From: Rosellinia necatrix
Taxonomy: Eukaryota > Ascomycota > Sordariomycetes > Xylariales > Xylariaceae
NCBI GenBank assembly: GCA_021209875.1
Contig: JAGYVD010000007.1
Coordinates: 620,001-684,000 of the forward strand
Reading direction: 5' to 3'
DNA length: 64,000 nucleotides
Under the pieces are notes generated by a model. The model saw only the letters and a list, made by a program, of their open reading frames with translations, was not told where the DNA came from and made no database searches. The position numbers and the translations under genes were made by a program. Positions 58,431-64,000 of the stretch are shown here, piece by piece (the first letter of the stretch is position 1; the number at the start of each line of letters is the position of its first letter).

Positions 58431-61400
58431 TTAATCATCACCAAAGGCATGGTGCCTACCAGGCATGGGACTGACAGCTCGACTACCGATGAGGCTGGTA
58501 CTAGCGCTGCCCGAGTAATAACTTTGGTCGATGCGGAGAATCCAATCAAGCTTGTCCTTTTCGTTGCGAGCGGCAAAGAGCCAGGTGTTGTCGGTTCCGT
58601 AGACCGCAAACACGCCGGATTGCAGGCGTTCGCTCAAACCACCGAGACCAGGGCCGGCCGACGCTTGACTACCGCCCCAGAGGGACGAGATGATTCGTCC
58701 TGAAGCCGTCCGGCGATGGCTCGGTTGGACACCGCTGTTGCTCGCGCTGTCACTTGTCGTCTCGTCAATAGCGTGATCATCATGTCCCCCGAAAAGAGCC
58801 AGTATTTCTGGTTGACTATCGACCCTCGAATTGCGAAGACTAACTATGGCGATTTCATCCCCGTTTGTAGTATTGTGGATGTGCATGTACGGTCGTCGGA
58901 GCTCAACGAACCGCTTCACCCACTTTGTTGAATCACTACTCGGCACTAGGAGATAGCCGCCTTTGAGAATCGATGGATTCTTGGGTATTCGAATCACCGT
59001 TGCAATGAGTCTTGGTGGAGTGGCCGATTCTGGAGCTATGCCATTTGTGGGTGGCAGGGTGTTTGTTGGGCTTAAGATGTTGAATGATGGGTCTGGATAA
59101 CGCTTCCACAGATCAATGCACTTTGTTAAAATTGCGCTTTCCTCTTCGTTGTATTCAGACTGGGGTTTCTCCTCGGTGGTTTCTTCGGGTTCTTTAGCCT
59201 CTGCAGTTTCTGTCGCCTCTCCGCCCGTGGGATCCTGTGTGCTCTCCACACCCTCGGCAACTTCCGCACTTTCCACTAGCGTCTGTTCTCCTTCGGCTGA
59301 CTCGGGGGCATCGTCCTCGACTTGTTTAGTTGGCGATGTGGGTCGCGACGTCTCCGGTGTGTCATTGAGTAAAGCGTTAATCGAATCGTCGTCTTCGTCG
59401 GGGGCCTTGACGGGTGATAGCTCCTCTTCCGAGTGATCATCAGCATCGGCCGGCTTGTTCTTCGGCTCGGGCAAACCGATCTTCTTGAGCCAAAGCTGTG
59501 CAGCTCCTATCTCGCCAATGCGCCGTTTCTTTTTGCTCGCGGCGATGAAGTCCCCTATCAGAGATACGCCCCTCGGAGCCCAGTTGCTAAGGTTTTCTTC
59601 GCCTTTCACGTAATCATGTTGGCTGTTCATTCTCCACAAGTCACCAGCGCGTTTAATCGGGGCTGGCTTTAAGCTCAATGAAAAGATGGTCGTCGACGAA
59701 TGAACGATTCGTACGTGCTGCCACAGGGCTGAGAGCATTGAATTTTGACGCACATACGTTCTCCCAAGGATTTGACAGTAGAGGTAAGTGGAGAACCTCA
59801 TTGGCTCTGCGAGATTATCTGACATGACATCCCAAGAGAGAGTCATTTGAACCTTGTACTTGTCTGCGGTAACACGGTCTAACAACAACGAATTGTGGGA
59901 GCTAGAATCCCAGTGCCCTGATATTGTAGCACTTCGCGTTCCGTTCGCGTTCTGACGGAAGCTTGGCTTGCCGCCAAACCTCAGGGGAATGTCGGGTGTG
60001 GGCGAGGCCATATCGGGAACCTTTCCTGACTGGTCCACAAGCTGTACTTGGCCGACCCGCATAGAACTGATGTCTTCCCATGGTAGGGCGTCGCCCGAAC
60101 TATGAGATAAATTAATAGCTATACGCCTTTGTAGGCCCTGATGCAATTGAAACGTCCCAACATCTAGTTCGCTAGTCTGTGTGGCCTCGACGGGCGTATA
60201 CTCGCCGGCTTCGTTCATTTCGAGAATTTGAACTCGTGCTAACAGGTCATGCTTCTCTGCAGTGTAGAATTGCGTTTCGTTGATGCGCGCACTTTTAGGC
60301 TTGATGTCCGACCCAGGCGTAACGTCACGCATCTCGTCCCAACTAAGCAACTTATCGAGGTGCATCGCGGTGACCTTCGCGAAGATGGCAATCCTGAGGT
60401 TGACATCTTGAGATGAGAACAGAGGCACGCTCATACTATGAACGCTATCAAACCGTATGGGCTCTTCGTCAAAGTCTTTGATCATCTGAGTGGTTGTCAC
60501 ACCGTTTTCTGTTACGCCTGGAATGAATAACTGAGCATGCACATCAGTGCCTTCTCGCTCCGCAAACCCGACCATGTCGTGCATGACCACGTTATACTTC
60601 AAGGTACTTGAAGGCGCGCGAGCACTAGAGGGCTCTAGCGAGACTTTGATAATGCCAATGACGTGGGATGTGTAGGGCGATAAAACATCCAGTGTGAAAT
60701 CCTGGACTCGACTGTCGAAAACAGCTTGTAGGGGGACGTCGACCTCACCGACCAGGGAATACTCAGGCATGCAGGCCTCAACAAACGGATTATCGAGCTT
60801 GAAATGGCGAGAATATTCTGGCTGGTCGAGGTACTGGTGCATTTGACGCATTTGACGAACCCGATCATGCAGCTTATCTAGACTCCACAGGTGAACAGCT
60901 GCATTCTTATAGTCGACCACTCGGACGCCGACACAAGGTTTCTGGGCCTGCTCAAGAGCGATATCGTCTTCGTTCGACACGTCGTTGAGGACCATGTCGT
61001 AAGAGGAACATAGAGCGTGGCCTTGGTCTACCACTGTGAATTGGAAGACGACATTTTCTTCCAGTTCTTGGCTCATGATCTGGGCTTCCTTCAGGGTTGC
61101 CGCATGCTGAAGGATGGCCTCAGCCATCTGCACATAATGGCGTCCTCTCCAATGCTTGACAACTTTCCTCGCGCGCTGTATCTCCTCTTGCGAAAGCTTA
61201 GGTTTCGCCTTTGGCCTTTTGAGTGGGTCGAGCTTCTCAATCTTGGCTTCGAATTCCTTCTTCTGAACCGCCAACTGCTTTTCCATGTCGGCCTTGATTT
61301 GTATCAAGGTCTCCTCCATTCGCTCTTTCTCTTTCTTGATTTCCTCGACTTCTACATTCGCCGCTTCTGCGCTCTTGAGCTGGTCTTGGAACTCTTCTTT

Positions 61401-63822
61401 CTGTTTCTCCAGTTGAATCTGCATGGTTTCTCGAATCTCTCTGAATCGCTCATCGACCTCGCCAGCTTTCGGAGTGGAGGGCATGGTAAGCGCTGTGTCA
61501 AGAGAGAAATTGTCAATTGTCCCCGTTGACATATACTTTTCGCGAAAAGGATACGATAGATTTGACTCAGCGTCGTCATCACCATCACGCTCGTTAACAC
61601 GCTCGGCTCTGGCTCGCTGGACATCTTCAAAAAGGGCATTTAGTTCTTCGTCCGTTAGACTTTGGAGGTTCTTGTCGGTGCCGAGGATTGCGCCGGCTGC
61701 TTCTCGCCTTGCAAGTGACCAATCTGAGTCTCGCCCATCCCGGCCGGGAGCAGGAGAATCCGGACGGCTCTCACCAACCTCTGACCCGGCTTTGCTCATC
61801 GATCGCTCGTGGCCTGGACGGGATAGGCTTTGTAGTTGGCTGGCCGTGATAGATTGGCGAAGTAGACTCTGTCTGTTTTCATCCCGTTCTGCCTTGGCTT
61901 CCATGGGATGGTTGAATCGGAAGATGTGGAAGTCTCCAAAGATGACTCGATATCCCGAATGTAATCGTGTTGTCTCGGTAATTCGCTTACCATTCACCAT
62001 GATGGAAGCGCCTTCGCTCGGCGTGACTGTGACGGTACCATCCACAGAATTATTGTCAAAGCTACAATGGTCATGGAGAATCCGAGTGCCATTGAGGCGA
62101 ATGTTGGCTTGATGTTCGGCGTTAGAATCCACGTTACCAACGGTGGTCTTCCCCGGTTTGAGATTATAAACCAAACATTCTGCTAGCAATGGATCGTCCG
62201 ACAAGTTGACCAAATGGGGCATCTTCTTTGGCGTATGCAATCCGATAAACCCTTTCTCGATACTGATCCCAAGCTCCTCCAGCGCGGCCTCGCGTTCTTT
62301 GTGAATCTCTTCGGTTTTCAAGAGTTTTTCTTCCCAGGTTTGATTAAGATCCGTTAGCAGCTTCTCGCTTTGGCTAAGCTGCTCGGCGATTTCGGCCTTG
62401 GAAACCTTCTTGACGGTGCCGTCGGGTTGCGTGATACTGACGATCTGTTGCTCCAGAGGCGTGCCCTCGGCATACACCTCCTCGGGTGGCACGGGTGAAC
62501 CGCCGGCACCACCGACGCCCGCCACAGAGCCGCCCCCAAGCTTGCTTCGTAACAAGGAGAGTTCTTCTTTCAGCTCTCTTATCATACGAGCATTAGCGTC
62601 CTCGTTGATGACAGCGTGGTTCTTGATGCGCTTGGCGGAGTCCGCATAACGTAGGGTACTGAGAGTCTCGTCGTAATTGATATCAGCGGGACTAATAGCT
62701 GCTATCATAGCCGTCATACTGTTTCCACCTAACGAGTCTTTGAGGAGCCACGTTAGGACACTGTCACGGTAGGGGACTGTCCCGCCGGCACCTTTCTTCT
62801 TCTTCCCCGTCGAGAGATCGGCCAGCGCTGCTATCACACGACCGAGGGTCGAGAGCGACCTGTTGATCTCGGCACCCTCCTTCAGCCGGGCGCCTGTAGC
62901 ACCAGTAGACGTCGCTCTTTCGGAACCTGCCAGATCGACCAGACTGATCTTTGCCTGCTTTTCTAGTTCCATCTTGGTGTCCGTATCATAAGACTTTTGC
63001 GTGAGAATCAAGGTAAAGACGGCGTGACTTCGACTCGAGGTCTCGTTCATGTTTGTGGCGGCGACCGTCCTTGCCTTGTTACCCTCATCCATTAGATTCT
63101 CAATCTCCTGAAAGCTGCCCACCACTAGTTTGGCCAAATCCTCTACATAGGGACCAGTGGAGGGATGCTCTCGGACTTTCAGATTGCCTTTTGTTGACGG
63201 ATTCAAAAGATCTCGGACCCTTTCGTTGTAGATTTCAAGGTAGGAAACCTCGACAGTGCATCGCGTGTTTTTGTCTTGTTGCAGTGCACCGATCCTCTCG
63301 AACATATCTTGACAAATCTTGGGGATAATACCATGTTCTTTGCCATAGCCCATCATCGAGTACGACTTCCCGGAACCAGTCTGACCGTAGGCAAAGATAC
63401 AGTTGTTGTAACCCTGAAACGCATTATCCAGGAGAGGCTTTCCGAGATCGTCATGGAGATTTTCCTGACCGGCATAGTTGGGATCGCTTTTGTCGAACGA
63501 CCAATAGGACCTATCGAAGGCGAAAGCCTTGGGGGCTAAATCTTTGGGTCCCTTGCCGCCGTGCGATGAATCGGGCGGTACGGCCAGGACGGTTTGGTTG
63601 TTCTTCATTTCTACGATACATTTTGACCCCCGATCGATTTCTGTCGTTGACGTTAGCTGAAGCGTCAACCCCGCGCAACGAGGCGGCGGTGCCGCAATCG
63701 GCGATGCATGCAAAGGGGGGGGAGGAGGGGGTGGTCGAGATGGTTTTGACGAACATACCTCGACTGTTGAACGGACGACATCTCACCACCACCTTGATAT
63801 TTCCACCCCCGGCGGGAGCCAT
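58431..63822 (-). CDS. Kinesin-3 motor, Unc104/KIF1A type
   Basis: The product has 1757 residues from a 64-nt first exon (63822-63759) and one 5.2-kb exon (63640-58431). The junction uses a GTATGT donor, GCTAAC branch and ACAG acceptor, and restores NSREIDRGSKCIV. The motor domain covers about 1-370, with the P-loop GQTGSGKS at 107-114, switch I NETSSRSH at about 220-227 and switch II DLAGSE at about 257-262. An FHA domain follows at about 495-598 and then coiled coils. The KIF1B/DUF3694 region spans roughly 850-1200. A C-terminal PH domain (about 1578-1728) begins at ILKGGYLLVP and ends at WILRIDQ, with a roughly 55-residue Ser/Gly-rich insertion. Fungal Unc104/KinA-like motors move early endosomes along microtubules and bind phosphoinositides through the PH domain. 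The gene is complete, and the last 178 bases of the window are its 5' flank. Confidence 0.96.
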
Positions 63823-64000
63823 GGCGGGCGGGTGGAGGCGGGGAACCTCGAGTCCGCGACGGCGTGGTCAAATGTTATGGGTTATCGCGATGCGCGACAG
63901 ACGGGCCGTGTCGGGATAACATGCGAAGAGCGCTCGTGCGGCCGGTACCGGATAGGCAGAAGGCTAACCCCGGGATCGCGTACAGCCGCCTGGCGAGGAG

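Overview
This window is nuclear DNA of a filamentous ascomycete (Pezizomycotina). The class is probably Sordariomycetes, but that is inferred from protein style only. The evidence is short introns of about 50-125 bp with GTATGT/GTAAGT/GTACGT donors, CTAAC/CTGAC branch sites and CAG/TAG acceptors. It also carries typical fungal families (Zn2Cys6 regulator, LaeA-like methyltransferase, GT90/CAP10 glycosyltransferase, Unc104-type kinesin-3). I see no tRNA, rRNA, intact transposon or CRISPR array. Coordinates below come from manual splicing checked for reading phase.

Layout: 1-2178 (+) 3' part of a fungal transcription factor; 4706-6467 (-) SPX-domain membrane protein; 11259-12260 (+) free methionine-R-sulfoxide reductase (GAF); 12843-13928 (+) Nit2-type amidase; 14396-15661 (+) frameshifted gene relic; 15974-18258 (-) secreted/anchored kelch protein; 20555-20908 (-) ABM monooxygenase-like protein; 21834-24223 (-) atypical C2H2 protein; 24883-25214 (+) a two-exon gene for a 73-aa protein; 26454-28489 (+) GT90/CAP10 glycosyltransferase with a frame break in a microsatellite; 28880-31190 (-) ArfGAP-UBA protein with seven NPF motifs; 33355-34974 (-) SAM methyltransferase; 37124-38855 (+) PLP decarboxylase; 42256-43819 (+) Yck-type casein kinase I; 45308-46278 (-) p24 cargo receptor; 47100-49028 (+) Swc4/DMAP1; 49981-50121 (-) candidate 46-aa ORF; 53292-53985 (-) small secreted protein; 58431-63822 (-) Unc104/KIF1-like kinesin.

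Most genes are housekeeping: membrane traffic (p24, ArfGAP, kinesin-3, casein kinase I), chromatin (Swc4), phosphate sensing (SPX) and redox or metabolite repair (fRMsr, Nit2). The accessory part is modest: GT90, kelch and ABM proteins, a methyltransferase and decarboxylase transcribed divergently, and a small secreted protein isolated between two gene-poor stretches of over 3 kb. Gene-free stretches are rich in microsatellites, homopolymers and a recurring TACCTAGGTA-like motif.

I do not see an obvious new multi-gene system. The observations most worth a second look are the 5-nt and 17-nt microexons, a possible 5-nt terminal exon in casein kinase I, the frame break in the GT90 gene, two small protein genes, the isolated secreted protein with a repeat-encoded tail, and a decayed helical-repeat gene.
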